Origin: Anopheles merus
Taxonomy: Eukaryota; Arthropoda; Insecta; Diptera; Culicidae
DNA length: 64,000 nt
Direction of reading: 5' to 3'
Assembly (NCBI RefSeq): GCF_017562075.2
Contig: NC_054083.1
Coordinates: forward strand, 29,669,558 to 29,733,557
Every line of letters starts with the position of its first letter. Within the stretch, counting starts at the first letter, position 1. Shown here one piece after another: positions 13,325 through 25,303 of the stretch. Position numbers and translations under genes: made by a program. Below the pieces are notes generated by a model that did no database searches, was not told where the DNA came from, and saw nothing but the letters and a program-made list of their open reading frames with translations.

Positions 13325-14224
13325 GGCGTTTCAGCTCTTTGCTTGAACAATTCACCGTACAGAAATGAGGAGCAAGTTTCGTCCGTCCTACGGGCAACGC
13401 ATGCCGTGCAGCTGTAAACAACGACCCGGAGTAATGGCGCCAAGCGTGACAATTCGCCAACTGTCAACACAACAAACCAACGGCAGCTGATTTGGATTTG
13501 CAAGAAACCTGGTTTCGAAATGCTTTAACATTGATGTAAAATACGATTTACTACTTAATAATATCGGATTACGAAACTAAATTCCAAATTCAAAGCTCAA
13601 ATCGAGCTATTTACCGCCAAATGTTCTGGAGTCATTTTTCTCCACAGCATGACGCAACCACTAGGCACCTTGCCGGCATGGCTGCCAGCCAGCTCTGCGC
13701 AAGGAAATCGCCGTTTGTTTACATTTGACGTTTCGTTTTCTTCTTCCCCTTCCTGTGTTGTTTTGAAACAGTCGCTGTCAAAGCAAAGAATTTCACGTCC
13801 TTCTGCAAGTCGTGAAATGGCCCACGGTAAAAAGTGAGCCGTTTTTCGGAGCGGTATTGGTGGATCTAAGCGTTTAGAAAGACAAAAGTAATCCTCCCCC
13901 GGGTGGAAGCGGAAAGGAAGCTACCAGTTTCTTGTCTCACGCACAGTGCAAACGGACTATGGCCTGTTGGATGGTGCAAGTGGATCCCGTGCGTTCACAT
14001 TTTCAGCCGTATTTCGTCCATATTATCAATCTGTCGCACTCATCCCTTTCCAAAGTTGTTCGCTACAGTGACCGTGAACTAGCACGATACCAGCGTGACA
14101 CTTATCTCGACGTCACGATCCCGGCTTGAGCGGACAGACTAGGATTGGTTGGCATCGCCATCACTTTTGAGCATCGCGGAGGAGGAGCTACCCGCCAGAA
14201 GCACCGCCACCCGTTCGGCCTACG
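13325..14224. promoter_or_regulatory. Divergent intergenic promoter region, BTBD9-like / FBXO9
   Basis: The two genes are transcribed away from this 900-bp gap, so both promoters and 5' UTRs should lie here. Several CTGTCAA/TTTGACGT-type stretches occur near 13450-13465 and 13720-13730. I see no clear TATA box. The small frame at 13932-14129 is probably FBXO9 5' UTR. Confidence 0.5.
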
Positions 14225-15699
14225 ATGGATTCGACGTCGAGTGACGCCGGCAAGGAAGATGACGATGAGAGTTCGTCCTCCTCCATTACCAGCGAGTCGG
14301 AAGCGAACAGCCCCAAGCGTTCCGAGCTGGACGATTTCCGCGAACAGTGGCAAAAGGAGTTGAAGAAGGAGCAACACGTTGCGAGCGCTGCTACGGTTAC
14401 TCCGGCTGGCGGTAATGTGGGGGATGGGAAGGATTCGATCGAGCAGCAGGCCCGCCTCCTGTTCCAGCAGGGCTCGGAACTGGAACGAAGCGGCAAGGTG
14501 TTCGAAGCCATGCGGCTGTACCGCCGGGCGACTCAGCTCGTGCCCGATATCGAGTTCCGGGTGTATGACAAAAAGCACGCCAAAGCGACAACCGCTGCAG
14601 CCGAGGTGGACGGGCTGATGGAGCGCATGCTGGAGGCAAACATTGACGAGAACGAGGAAAACCTGGAAGGTGTCGATCTGGGGCTGCGGTTTCAAACGCT
14701 GATGGCTCGGTCGGGAAAATTGTTCGAGCGGGCGAGTGGTGACCGCAAGCTGATCGTCACTTCGGCCCACTTTTCCGATCTGCCCATGGAGGTCATCCTG
14801 TACATACTGCGCTGGGTGGTGTCGAACGATTTGGACCTGAAATCACTCGAGCGGTTTGCGTCGGTCTGTCGCGGTTTCTATCTGCTTGCGCGAGATCCCG
14901 AAATATGGCGTCATGCCTGCATGAGGTACTATTTAATTCATCTTTTATGACATGTATTTTGTTTCTACTACAACAATTGCACTTATTGCAGAATTTGGGG
15001 CGTTAATCTGGGCGTGCTGAAGGGAACACCGTTCAGCTCCTGGCGCGAGATGTACATCAACAGGCCGCGCATACTCTTCCACGGGTGTTACATCAGCCGG
15101 ACGAGCTACCTACGGTCCGGGGAGAACAGCTTCCAGGACCAATTCTATCGCCCGATACAGCTGGTAGAATACTATCGCTACTTTCGCTTCTTCGCTGATG
15201 GGAAGGTGCTAATGATGACGACCGCCGATGAGCCACAGCAGTGTGTAGTGCGGCTAAAGCAACGTGTCCCCACACAGAATGAAATACTGCGCGGACACTA
15301 TCGGTAACGGCATGAAGGACCACCAGAGGGAAGCAGTTTTCCTTTATTAATCATAATTTTGCATCATTTTTTTGTTCGTACAGACTGCACGACGACATCG
15401 TTATTGTGGTCATCCAACGCAACCGTCCATCGGCAGCCGGACAAATGCAGCGCCCCGGTCGCAAGGCACGTGATATTGAGCCGGAATATGGACAGCAAAC
15501 GTTTCTGATGGAGCTACAGATTGTGAGCACTGGCAAGCGGCCGTTCAGCCAGCTGCACTGGAAGCAGTACACGATGGTGCAGCAGCGCAACAATCAGGAG
15601 AAAACGACCCAGTTCGAGCTAACCACAACCAAGTATCCGCCGCTGTACTTTTCGCGCGTCAAGAGCTACCACCAGGAATCGGAAGGACCATTGAAGTAG
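14225..15699 (+). CDS. FBXO9: F-box only protein 9 (SCF ubiquitin ligase receptor)
   Basis: Three exons, 14225-14925, 14992-15303 and 15384-15699, give 442 residues, close to the family length (about 447 in human). Exon junctions fall inside R codons and keep frame. The N terminus is acidic and serine-rich. Residues 75-120 form a TPR/MIT-like helical segment (ARLLFQQGSELERSGK, EAMRLYRRATQLVPD). Residues about 182-230 are the F-box (FSDLPMEVILYILRWVV, ERFASVCRGFYLLARD). The C-terminal half has the conserved beta-rich FBXO9 region with the YINRPRILFHGCYISRTSY segment. FBXO9 is the substrate receptor of an SCF ubiquitin ligase; in mammals it targets Tel2/Tti1 of the mTOR pathway. A polyadenylation signal, AATAAA, lies at 15989-15994. 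It faces GMD tail to tail. Confidence 0.95.
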
Positions 15700-15988
15700 T
15701 TTGCTCAGGCGGCGCGCCGTACAAGCTCTTTGCTTGCGGGAGCCTAAAGATCGAGCAGAATACGATACTTTACCCAGAGAGAGACACAGTAGGAGATGAT
15801 TTATTTTTTTCATGGTTTTTTCTCCTACCCGTAGGTAATGATAGTACGAAAAACAATCGTGTTAATTTTAACCCGTTTAGGCGAGTCGTGTGATGGGCTG
15901 AAATTGTAAGAAGAGAAGCAGTTCTTCGGTGTCGGAAAAGCCTAGCTTATATGAATGTGAAAAGGCTCGAGAAACCATCTTAAAGGTG

Positions 15989-15994
15989 AATAAA
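15989..15994 (+). terminator. Probable poly(A) signal of FBXO9
   Basis: AATAAA about 290 bp after the FBXO9 stop codon, in AT-rich DNA and on the coding strand. Confidence 0.6.
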
Positions 15995-16092
15995 TCAGTG
16001 TTATTGAAAAAGTCTCCAGGCTGGCGAACTCTCCCGAATTAACTAAGAATAAGCAAACTCGAGGTATGTATAGTTTTGTTCACTTTCGATAA

Positions 16093-16098
16093 TTTATT
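16093..16098 (-). terminator. Possible poly(A) signal of GMD
   Basis: TTTATT on the plus strand reads AATAAA on the minus strand, about 380 bp after the GMD stop codon. This is the nearest such signal I see downstream of GMD. Confidence 0.4.
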
Positions 16099-16476
16099 AC
16101 TAGCGAGAGCTATTGGATAGAGAAACTGATACAATTTAAAATATTGCCATGGAATATGCGCAATTGTGTTGTTGTCCGAATTCCCGATTACGCCTAGTGG
16201 ATTAATTTGTTCATTTTTGGCTAGTTTTGTCCCCCGATAATGCGCTTTTAGTGGATAGCAGTGATAAAATAAAATGCGCCAATGGCCGCTATATCCACTC
16301 TTTGAAATACATGCAAACCCCACTGTGGTTAAAATAAAATCTTCCCCAACGGGGTATGAAACCCTGCGGTGGCTTTCCATCCCGTGTGTCACGGACCAAA
16401 TACTGACCTTCGATAAAGTTAACACGTTAGAAAAGAAGAAACGCTCAATCGATGTCTCGCGCCTCCCCCAAACTGC

Positions 16477-17654
16477 TTAGGCCGATGGGTTGTTCTTCAT
16501 CAGCTGTATGTCCGCCGCCATCATGTCGGCGATCAGCTCCAGGAATGTTACCTTCGGCGACCAGCCCAGCTGTGCCTTCGCCTTGGACGCGTCGCCCAGC
16601 AACAGGTCGACCTCGGTCGGGCGGAAAAACTTGGGATTGATGCGCACCCGCACCGTATCGGTGCCCTTCTCGACCCCCACCTCATCCACTCCCGTCCCTC
16701 GCCACTCGATCTCGCGCCCAATGTACTGGAACGCCTGCTCCACAAACTCCCGCACCGAGTGCGTTTCGCCCGTTGCGATCACGAAATCTTCCGGCCGCTC
16801 CTGCTGCATCATCAGCCACATCGCCTCTACGTAATCCTTCGCGTGGCCCCAGTCGCGCTTCGAGTCGAGATTGCCCAGCTCCAGGTACTCCTGCTGGCCG
16901 AGCGAAATCTTGGCCACCGAGCGGGTGATTTTGCGCGTCACGAAATTCTCCCCCCGGCGCGGCGACTCGTGATTGAACAGGATGCCGTTGCAGGCGAACA
17001 TGTCGTACGCTTCGCGATAGTTGATCACAATCCAGTACCCGTACATCTTGGCACACGCGTACGGCGAGCGGGGATAGAACGGGGTCTTTTCGTTCTGGGG
17101 CGTCTCCGCCACCTTGCCGTACAGCTCGGACGTCGATGCCTGGTAGAAGCGGACCGTCCGCTCCTGCCCCACCGTACGGATGGCATCGAGCAGCCGCAGC
17201 GTACCGACCGCATCCACCTCGGCCGTGTACTCGCTAAGATCGAACGAAATCTTCACGTGGCTCTGGGCGGCCAGATTGTATATTTCGGACGGGCGTACCT
17301 GGGCAATGATTTTCACCAGCGCGCTGCTGTCGGTCATGTCGCCGTAGTGCAGCTTCATCTTGCCCTCCCGGTGCGTGCGCGGATCCGCATACAGATGCTC
17401 GATGCGCGACGTGTTGAACGTGCTCGCGCGCCTTATTATGCCGTGCACCTCGTAGCCCTTGTCCAGCAGAAATTCCGCCAAATATGAACCATCCTGCGGG
17501 GTTTCGAGGGGGATTATTTAGAAGAAGAAAGAATTGTGACACCTATTATAGGGGAGGAGAGTCAAGCACTTTAGCTACTCACTTGACCCGTAATGCCTGT
17601 TATCAGTGCCACTTTCCTATCGACCGGATTCGTCACTGCCGCTTCGCCCTCCAT
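16477..17654 (-). CDS. Gmd: GDP-mannose 4,6-dehydratase
   Basis: Two exons, 17654-17583 and 17493-16477, give 362 residues (human GMDS 372). The enzyme converts GDP-mannose to GDP-4-keto-6-deoxymannose, the first step of GDP-fucose synthesis in the cytosol. It is an extended short-chain dehydrogenase. The NADP-binding glycine motif GITGQDG spans residues 20-26 and is split by the intron after Q24. RRASTFNTSRIEHLY follows it. The catalytic STSELYG stretch lies near residue 145, and the Tyr-x-x-x-Lys pair is Y169 and K173 (YACAK). The C-terminal substrate-binding region, with KFFRPTEVDLLLGD, is also present. The first exon is only 24 codons long and begins MEGEAAVTN. There is no signal peptide, as expected. 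It ends tail to tail with FBXO9. Confidence 0.97.
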
Positions 17655-19245
17655 GCTTAGTGGACTAATTTAGTACGATAAAATCACCCGACTGTGTTTG
17701 TGTGTTATTTGCGCTTCTGCGGCAATAAAAATGCTTCTGCGGAATGGCGTGTAAGTATGGGTGCGAAATGGAATTTGCCAGCAGCTTGCGAGCGGGGACC
17801 GGCTTTTCCGATGCCTTTTTCGTAGACCAGCTCGCTGTGACGTGTATTTACATTTGCTGCCGTTTGTTTTGATAGCACAGCACAGTGGATTTCCAGGTCA
17901 CCATGCGGGTTGACAGGCGTAAGGCCCAAAGAACATTTGATAAGGTTTTTTTTTTCACCGGCTTGCATAATTCGATTTTTAGGACACGCAGTAAAATACG
18001 AAATTTAGCTTAGTTTGTGAACATTTCATAAATTTAGTAGAAAATAAAAGAAATTGAAGCTAATTGTACAATCGCAACGTACCGGTGCAACTTATTTTTG
18101 ATATCCATCAAAGGCGGACCTTTTCTCACTCTGATATTTCAATGGCTTGTCTATAACCAATGGCAATGGTTCAATGGCTTGTGTATTTATTTATTTTTTT
18201 ATCTTCTACAAACCATCATTTGGCAAGCATTTTTCCGTAAAATTCCTTTTTTGTTGCAGCGTAAAAAGCTTTTTCACGCTTACATAACAAATCCAAGCAC
18301 CCAAAGCCGCCACTATAAACCGCCGCCAGCAATCAGTGTGGCCAGATTATTTTGGCGGTTTTCGGTAGGCGCAACAATATTTTATCGGTAGTTTTCGGTA
18401 GGTTAAAAATCGAAACTTAACTCGAGTTAAAAGAAGTGAAAGCGAAAGAAGTGTTAAGCGGGATGGGGGGGGGGGGTACTAATGCGCAATATGAAAGTTC
18501 CATTTCAAAAGAATATGCATCCTTTACCTAGGATATGGATTAGATTTGGTTCAGCGGTTACACAAATGAAGGTCTTTCTGAAGTGTTGATCTGAAAATTG
18601 TACTAGGAATTTTAAGCCAAAGAAGGACTAAGATGCATATTTTCTTCTCAACGGTGGTAGGTCTTTTTCTTGGGCCTCCACGCGACCTTAGAGCATGTCA
18701 ATTTGCTCTGAAGCACTTCACCTCCTAATATCCATACACCTTGGCTACCGTCGCAAAAACGTCAAAAACGACCGTCGCCAGCGCCTCCAAATCGTTGCGA
18801 GTTTCCCTCGCTGGCGACGTCGGTTTTCAGTACTTGTGACGTCGGTTTTGATGTTTTGCGACGGTTTTGCGACGGTAAATAATTTAATCAATTATTTTAA
18901 TGATTACCCTGCTAGCAAAGAGAATGAAAAAGTGTGCGACTTTCAGGCGAGGGGCATGTAGAAGCAGGGAGAGACGGTTGGAAATACACGGAATTACGCA
19001 GAGGCGCGAGCGTGTTTTGGTTTCCACACAGTTTTTGCACTCACACAATTACACATGTGTGAATGTGTGCGTTCACTTTCAGCCTGCGCGCTCAGTTTGG
19101 TTTTCTCGCAGCGGCATGCTGGTATCGGTGTCTCGCTCGCACTTGTGCTGCATGTTCGGGGAGAATCGGGAAGGAAGGGGTACGAGGAAAATACAATGAA
19201 ACAGCGCGAGCGAGCGTTCTTTTCAGTGAGAGCGCCTCGTGTATT
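17655..19245. other. Intergenic DNA upstream of GMD
   Basis: This holds the GMD promoter side and then unassigned DNA. Between 18335 and 18410 there is a TTTTCGGTAGG repeat (GTGGCCAGATTA, TTTTCGGTAGG twice). It resembles the ends of the inverted-repeat element at 31289-31846, so it may be a solo end of that family. A G run lies at 18466-18477. Near 18745-18865 is a GCGACGGT/ACCGTCGC-rich stretch with partial dyad symmetry. No gene is supported. Confidence 0.45.
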
Positions 19246-19910
19246 CCCAAATAGCCAGAATTGCTTAAGCAGCTCATTTTGGCACGCTAAAGATCGCTGC
19301 TCTAATTCGCCTTTTGCAGTAGATAAACAGCATCAAAGTTCTATGTGGGTCTTTCAAACAGCGCCTAAGCAGCTTCCTTATGCCACGATGCCAGGTATTA
19401 TTTTTCTTTGTGTTTTATTTTCAAGCAAGCGTCATCGATAAAATAAACAACAAGATTTGTTTCGTTTAAACACATAGGTATATTTTTAAATCCTTTGTAT
19501 TGATGAATTACACAAAATTTTACACAATTTACTGATAATTCACAATCACTTCACTCAATATTCATTCTTCAATTAACGGATCTAACTTGTGCAGTAGCAA
19601 TGAGATTATTGGCGGCGTACGTCTTTGACACTTTGACAAGAGCCACCTTGTACCGATGTCATGCATTAAAAGCTATAAAGTTCCACCAAGTTCAGTACCC
19701 TTTCTTAACAAGCCTTCAAGTTCCACCATGAACCCTACACATAGTGCTAATCAGCCGCAAAGTTCCAAAGAGTACCATGTGCCTGTTAAAAAGCTCCATA
19801 GTTCGGCAAAGTACCGCTTCATCTCTTAATCAGCCCCAAAGTACGACATCGGAACGATTTTTCGTTAATCAGCCCTAAATCAGCTATAAAGTACGAGCTG
19901 GCTATTTGGG
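19246..19910 (+). mobile_element. 665-bp MITE, CCCAAATAGCCAG family, copy A
   Basis: The ends are CCCAAATAGCCAG and CTGGCTATTTGGG, with the 2-bp duplication TT on each side. The left subterminal part reads AATTGCTTAAGCAGCTCATT. The right part is a series of CAGC- and AAAGTACC/AAAGTTCC-type repeats. The internal frames shared by all copies are not a supported gene, since no domain is seen and the copies differ by indels. Confidence 0.93.
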
Positions 19911-20033
19911 TTTTAAAGGCATGCAAGAGAGCACCGGTCTGGTGGTACAGTCGTCAATTCGAACGACTTAATAACATGCCCATCGTGGGTACAAGCCCCG
20001 AATAGACCGACCCCCCATAGGTAGGACTAACTA

Positions 20034-20698
20034 CCCAAATAGCCAGCTCGTACTTTATAGCTGATTTAGGGCTGTTAAACGAAAAATCGTTCCGATGTCG
20101 TACTTTGTGGCTGATTAAGCGATAGACGGTACTTTGCGGAACTATGGAGCTTTTTAACAGGCACATGGTACTTTTTGGAACTTTGCGGCTGATTAGCACT
20201 ATGTGTAGGGTTCATGGTGGAACTTGAAGGCTTGTTAAGAAAGCGTACCGAACTTGGTGGAACTGTATAACTTTTTAATGCATGACATCGGTACGAGATG
20301 GCTCTTGTCAAAGTGTCAAAGACGGACGCCGGCAATAATCTCATTGTTGCTGCACAAGTTAGATTCGTTGATTGAAGAATGAATATTGAGTGAAGTGATT
20401 GTGAATTATCAGTAAATTGTGTAAAATTTTGTGTAATACATCAATACAAAAGATTTAAAAATATACATATGTGTTTAAGCGAAACAAATCTTGTTGTTTA
20501 TTTCATCGATGACGCTTGCTTGAAAATAAAACACAAAGAAAAATAATCCCTGGCATCGTGGCATAAGGAAGCTGCTTAGGCGCTGTTTGAAAGACCCACA
20601 TAGAACTTTGATGCTGTTTATCTACTGCAAAAGGCGAATTAGAGCAGCGATCTTTAGCGTGCCAAAATGAGCTGCTTAAGCAATTCTGGCTATTTGGG
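20034..20698 (-). mobile_element. 665-bp MITE, copy B (inverted)
   Basis: Same family as copy A but in reverse orientation, with identical ends. The 2-bp duplication is TA (20032-20033 and 20699-20700). It is inserted in the SINE; the intact SINE elsewhere reads ACTGACTATCCTGC at this point. Confidence 0.94.
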
Positions 20699-21468
20699 TA
20701 TCCTGCTATGCCCAAATAGCCAGAATTGCTTAAGCAGCTCATTTTGGCACGCTAAAGATCGCTGCTCTAATTCGCCTTTTGCAGTAGATAAACAGCATCA
20801 AAGTTCCAGACAGGACTTTCAAAAAGCTGTTAAGCAGCTTCGTGTCATGGATTTGCAAGAAAATTTGCCTTAGCGTTTTGTTGTCAAGTAAGACTACATA
20901 ACCTCAAAAAAAAAGGCGCGCTATCACACTTGTCAGGCATGGATTGTGTGAATGTGTTGGTGTGTTGGGTTGATGTGAGCTTTCTTCTGATATTCATTGT
21001 ATGTATGTGCTGTATATGCTTAATGTGTTAAGTTAGTTTGATGTGTGTGTTATAGTTATAGTTAGAATTTAGTGTTATTTGTCTTTATTAGTGAGTTTTG
21101 AACAGTCGACCTCCGTGTCTATGTCATTTCCCTTTCCTATGTTAGCTATTTGCCCTGATGTCTCGATGTAACATCAAATAGCTATAAAAATAAATTCACC
21201 CATCCGAAATCATCACAACATTGCAACCACATAGACAAACTGCAGATATTCGTTGAGTCTCAGAAATTCCTGGAACAAAACCAACAATGTATTTCCAAAC
21301 GACAACCCGTACCATTCAGGCAGAACACACAGGGCAGAAAGGCAGCAGAAAATCTACGGTGAGGTTGAACGAAAGATTTTTTTTGTATTTTGTTGCATAT
21401 CTAATTCCAATTGATGACTTTTCCAGGCATACGTATCTATTTCCATCATCATAAATATAGTCTGGAAA

Positions 21469-22617
21469 ATGCCTTTTAACATCGTTGAAACTGTAGATGG
21501 TAGAGGCCACAAGGAGCTGTTGGCCGTCCCTGAAACATGGATTCAAGGAACAAGCAAAGGGATAAATTACCTTATGTGGCCAAACGTCCGGCGAGCCGAT
21601 AGTTTAAACGCGCTTTTACTAGATGATTCAAGCATGCCTTCTAATTCATGGGAGAGAATAATGTGCAAGATAAAACGTACAGGACTGGAAACAATCGCAC
21701 AAGCTAATCGCATTATACAGGATATGTGTTTGGTTTCATCAACGGATTGTAGTGTTGTGCACGAAGAAAAGTTATGCAAACCTAGAAAGACGAAGCAACA
21801 TGCTTTCAAACCAGACAACAGATTTCAACAAATGTTAGTTGAGGAACAGCCAAAAGAAGAGAGTAACGAGGCCATAGAATGCTTGAATGAAGACAATTCA
21901 ATAGAATTTGAGGAAGAGGAATATTTGGAAAAGGATGAAACTAGCAGTGAAGTTGACCAACTTAAACTACACGATTCGGAACCTGCAAATCTCAGTACGA
22001 ATGATCGCTTGGATAGATTAGAAAATACTTTGTTTATTGTATTATCAAAATTAAATATTCTTGCAGACAAAACAGTGATTACCACACCTGAACTTTCTCC
22101 TAGTATTGACGAACGATTGGAAAAATTAGAAAGAGCAATGTCTACAGTTTTGGCGAAATTGGATATTCTTCTAGATAAAACAGTTATTCCGGTATCCATG
22201 CGTCGCAAGAGAAATGACATAGGATTTCAAGTGGTCAGTAGCATAGAAGAGCTGTCAATTTTAGAATCAAACTTGGCCCAACCAGATTATTTCAATGAAG
22301 TTTCGTCATGGTTAGAACATAACATATGGGAAATCACCCCCGAAAATAGGATGATAGAAATTTTGGATCTAATTTTTTCAAAAAAATTTTTGACCCTCTG
22401 TAGTTGGACCGGCATAGGTAAGGGAAAAGAAAAAGTTCCTATGATGACACATAAAAATATTCTTGAATTATTTAGACTTCATGGCAGCACAGAAGAGGCT
22501 GTGGTCACCGATAAAGTTTTGGCTCGTTTTTTTATGAAAAAGCTCAAAAATGCAACAAAACGAGCTTATTCGAAGGGATTGCGAAAAAGTACACAGCACA
22601 AGTTCGAATCTGTTTGA
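21469..22617 (+). CDS. Transposon ORF1 protein with DUF4806-like C terminus
   Basis: 382 residues starting at an ATG 43 bp after a possible 3' splice site (TTTTCCAG), so an extra 5' exon is possible. Residues 1-80 match the pattern common to insect DUF4806 proteins, with LAVPETWIQG, YLMWPNV and a later W-rich helix. The middle is acidic (EFEEEEYLEKDE). Residues about 178-245 hold an internal duplication of some 49 residues, DRLDRLENTLFIVLSKLNIL and ERLEKLERAMSTVLAKLDIL, likely coiled-coil. The C-terminal 110 residues (EILDLIFSKKFLTLCSWTG, GKGKEKVPM) are DUF4806-like. Such proteins often accompany CACTA-like transposases in insects. Its frame is intact, unlike the transposase. A role as DNA-binding accessory factor is inference. 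Confidence 0.75.
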   Translation: MPFNIVETVDGRGHKELLAVPETWIQGTSKGINYLMWPNVRRADSLNALLLDDSSMPSNSWERIMCKIKRTGLETIAQANRIIQDMCLVSSTDCSVVHEEKLCKPRKTKQHAFKPDNRFQQMLVEEQPKEESNEAIECLNEDNSIEFEEEEYLEKDETSSEVDQLKLHDSEPANLSTNDRLDRLENTLFIVLSKLNILADKTVITTPELSPSIDERLEKLERAMSTVLAKLDILLDKTVIPVSMRRKRNDIGFQVVSSIEELSILESNLAQPDYFNEVSSWLEHNIWEITPENRMIEILDLIFSKKFLTLCSWTGIGKGKEKVPMMTHKNILELFRLHGSTEEAVVTDKVLARFFMKKLKNATKRAYSKGLRKSTQHKFESV

Positions 22618-23670
22618 ATTCATTGTTTTGTTGTATAACAATAAACTATGTGAATTTATTATTTCAATGTATGAATTAAAGGAATAAAAACATAAAGATC
22701 GGGTGTCCTGGTTTGTACTGCAACTATCTTGCATTTGATATCGTGAAAATTGAACGTAGTTTCCGCCCCTGACAAAGTTGATAATTTCCCAGCATAAATA
22801 TTTAAAGCAGATGATTTGATAGGGTATTCAAAATAATCCCATTGCTTCAGGACTTCTCTGCCATGAAAGCTATGTAAAGAGGAAGAATTAGAATCTAATT
22901 TAATGAACCGGACAATTTTTTTCTGTTTCGTCAATACCCAACCATCGCGATCGTTGTCTTGCATTTTAAAATCTATGCTATTAGTGTTTTGTGTTTCTCC
23001 TTTGTACTGATAAAAATTTTCCAGCTCCGATAATCTGTTTATAATTTGTTGAAGCTCTTGTCGTCGACCACGTAGTAGGTTTTTCAGAACTTGTAACAAA
23101 TTTTCAAACGGGTAAGTTGACAAAGTAATTAACGGTCCGAAAAAAAAACACTTCATCGTACACATGTAAAAGATTGTGCACATTACTTGTGAGAAATTTG
23201 TCTCCATAAACATTACTGTACTGGACAACGAATTCTTTTAACATTTCGTTTGCAACATGCCAATTATTTTTATACACGTTTGTTGATAGCATTGTAATAG
23301 AGCAAAACAGTAGCAAGAAGTGGTTATATACATAATCCGGTAAAACATCTTTAAGCACTACTATTCCGGCATAATGCAAGAATGAACTAAATTCTGTTGC
23401 TTTCCAATATTTTAGTACGTTCAGACCTCTAAATGGTCTGTGTATTTCTGATGGAAGTTTGATGCGTTGCAACAATTCCGAAATTTCACTGATGGCAGAA
23501 GCTGATAATTTTGCATGCAATCCTAGTGTACCATCTCTCCAACCTAGAAGCAATCTTCGCTGCACTCCCAAATCTATCAGGTGTAACCTATCTGATACAA
23601 TTATGTCTCGAATCATATTCAAAAATGGAATTTCAAGCAATGGGCTACATTTCTTCTGATGTTGTCTATA

Positions 23671-24335
23671 CCCAAATAGCCAGAATTGCTTAAGCAGCTC
23701 ATTTTGGCACGCTAAAGATCGCTGCTCTAATTCGCCTTTTGCAGTAGATAAACAGCATCAAAGTTCTATGTGGGTCTTTCAAACAGCGCCTAAGCAGCTT
23801 CCTTATGCCACGATGCCAGGGATTATTTTTCTTTGTGTTTTATTTTCAAGCAAGCGTCATCGATGAAATAAACAACAAGATTTGTTTCGTTTAAACACAT
23901 ATGTATATTTTTAAATCTTTTGTATTGATGTATTACACAAAATTTTACACAATTTACTGATAATTCACAATCACTTCACTCAATATTCATTCTTCAATTA
24001 ACGAATCTAACTTGTGCAGCAGCAATGAGATTATTGTCGGCGTCCGTCTTTGACACTTTGACAAGAGCCATCTCGTACCGATGTCATGCATTAAAAAGTT
24101 ATACAGTTCCACCAAGTTCGGTACGCTTTCTTAACAAGCCTTCAAGTTCCACCATGAACCCTACACATAGTGCTAATCAGCCGCAAAGTTCCAAAAAGTA
24201 CCATGTGCCTGTTAAAAAGCTCCATAGTTCCGCAAAGTACCGTCTATCTCTTAATCAGCCCCAAAGTACGACATCGGAACGATTTTTCGTTAAACAGCCC
24301 TAAATCAGCTATAAAGTACGAGCTGGCTATTTGGG
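23671..24335 (+). mobile_element. 665-bp MITE, copy D, inside the transposase gene
   Basis: Complete ends and a TA duplication (23669-23670 and 24336-24337). It lies between the RTDKNFRAKA and CSPLLEIPF segments of the transposase. Confidence 0.94.
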
Positions 24336-24637
24336 TATGCTTTAGCTCGGAAATTCTTATCTGTGCGCATTTTATGATTCACCCCTTTAAAAATAACAGT
24401 ATGTGAATCATGGTTGTATTCTCCGTGGCATGTGCATTTCAAGCAACTATTATATCCATTGAAATTTGTCACTCCTGTAATGATAAATATTGATTGATGA
24501 TATTTAAACCTAAAATTCATGTTAGCTTTGTTATTTTGTTACCTTTTAGAAAACATCTAGCTGGAGAATCAGCTATAACTGCTCGAAGTTTGATTGCAAT
24601 GGTTACACCATTGATGGTTGTTCCTTTCACCAATATT

Positions 24638-25303
24638 CCCAAATAGCCAGAATTGCTTAAGCAGCTCATTTTGGCACGCTAAAGATCGCTGCTCTAACTC
24701 GCCTTTTGCAGTAGATAAACAGCATCAAAGTTCTATGTGGGTCTTTCAAACAGCGCCTAAGCAGCTTCCTTATGCCACGATGCCAGGGATTATTTTTCTT
24801 TGTGTTTTATTTTCAAGCAAGCGTCATCGATGAAATAAACAACAAGATTTGTTTCGTTTAAACACATACGTATATTTTTTAAATCTTTTGTATTGATGAA
24901 TTACACAAAAATTTACACAATTTACTGATAATTCACAATCACTTCACTCAATATTCATTCTCCAATTAACGAATCTGACTTGTGCAGCAGCAATGAGATT
25001 ATTGCCGGCGTCCGTCTTTGACACTTTGACAAGAGCCATCTCGTACCGATGTCATGCATTAAAAAGCTATAAAGTTCCACCAAGTTCGGTACACACTCTT
25101 AACAAGCCTTAAGGTTCTATCATGAACCCTACACATAGTGCTAATCAGCCGCAAAGTTCCAAAGAGTACCATGTGCCTGTTAAAAAGCTCCATAGTTCCG
25201 CAAAGTACCGTCTATCTCTTAATCAGCCACAAAGTACGACATCGGACCGATTTTTCGTTAAACAGCCCTAAATCAGCTATAAAGTACGAGCTGGCTATTT
25301 GGG
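24638..25303 (+). mobile_element. 666-bp MITE, copy E, inside the transposase gene
   Basis: Complete ends and a TT duplication (24636-24637 and 25304-25305). Taking out the element and one TT rejoins ELKI to ILVKG in frame, which is independent proof of the 2-bp duplication. Confidence 0.95.

Noticed and set aside
12593..13417. 274-codon plus-strand open frame
   Set aside because: It lies antisense to the BTBD9-like exon, has no domain, and arises from the GC-rich coding strand opposite.
16759..17487. 242-codon plus-strand open frame
   Set aside because: Antisense shadow of the GMD exon; GMD has full conservation on the minus strand.
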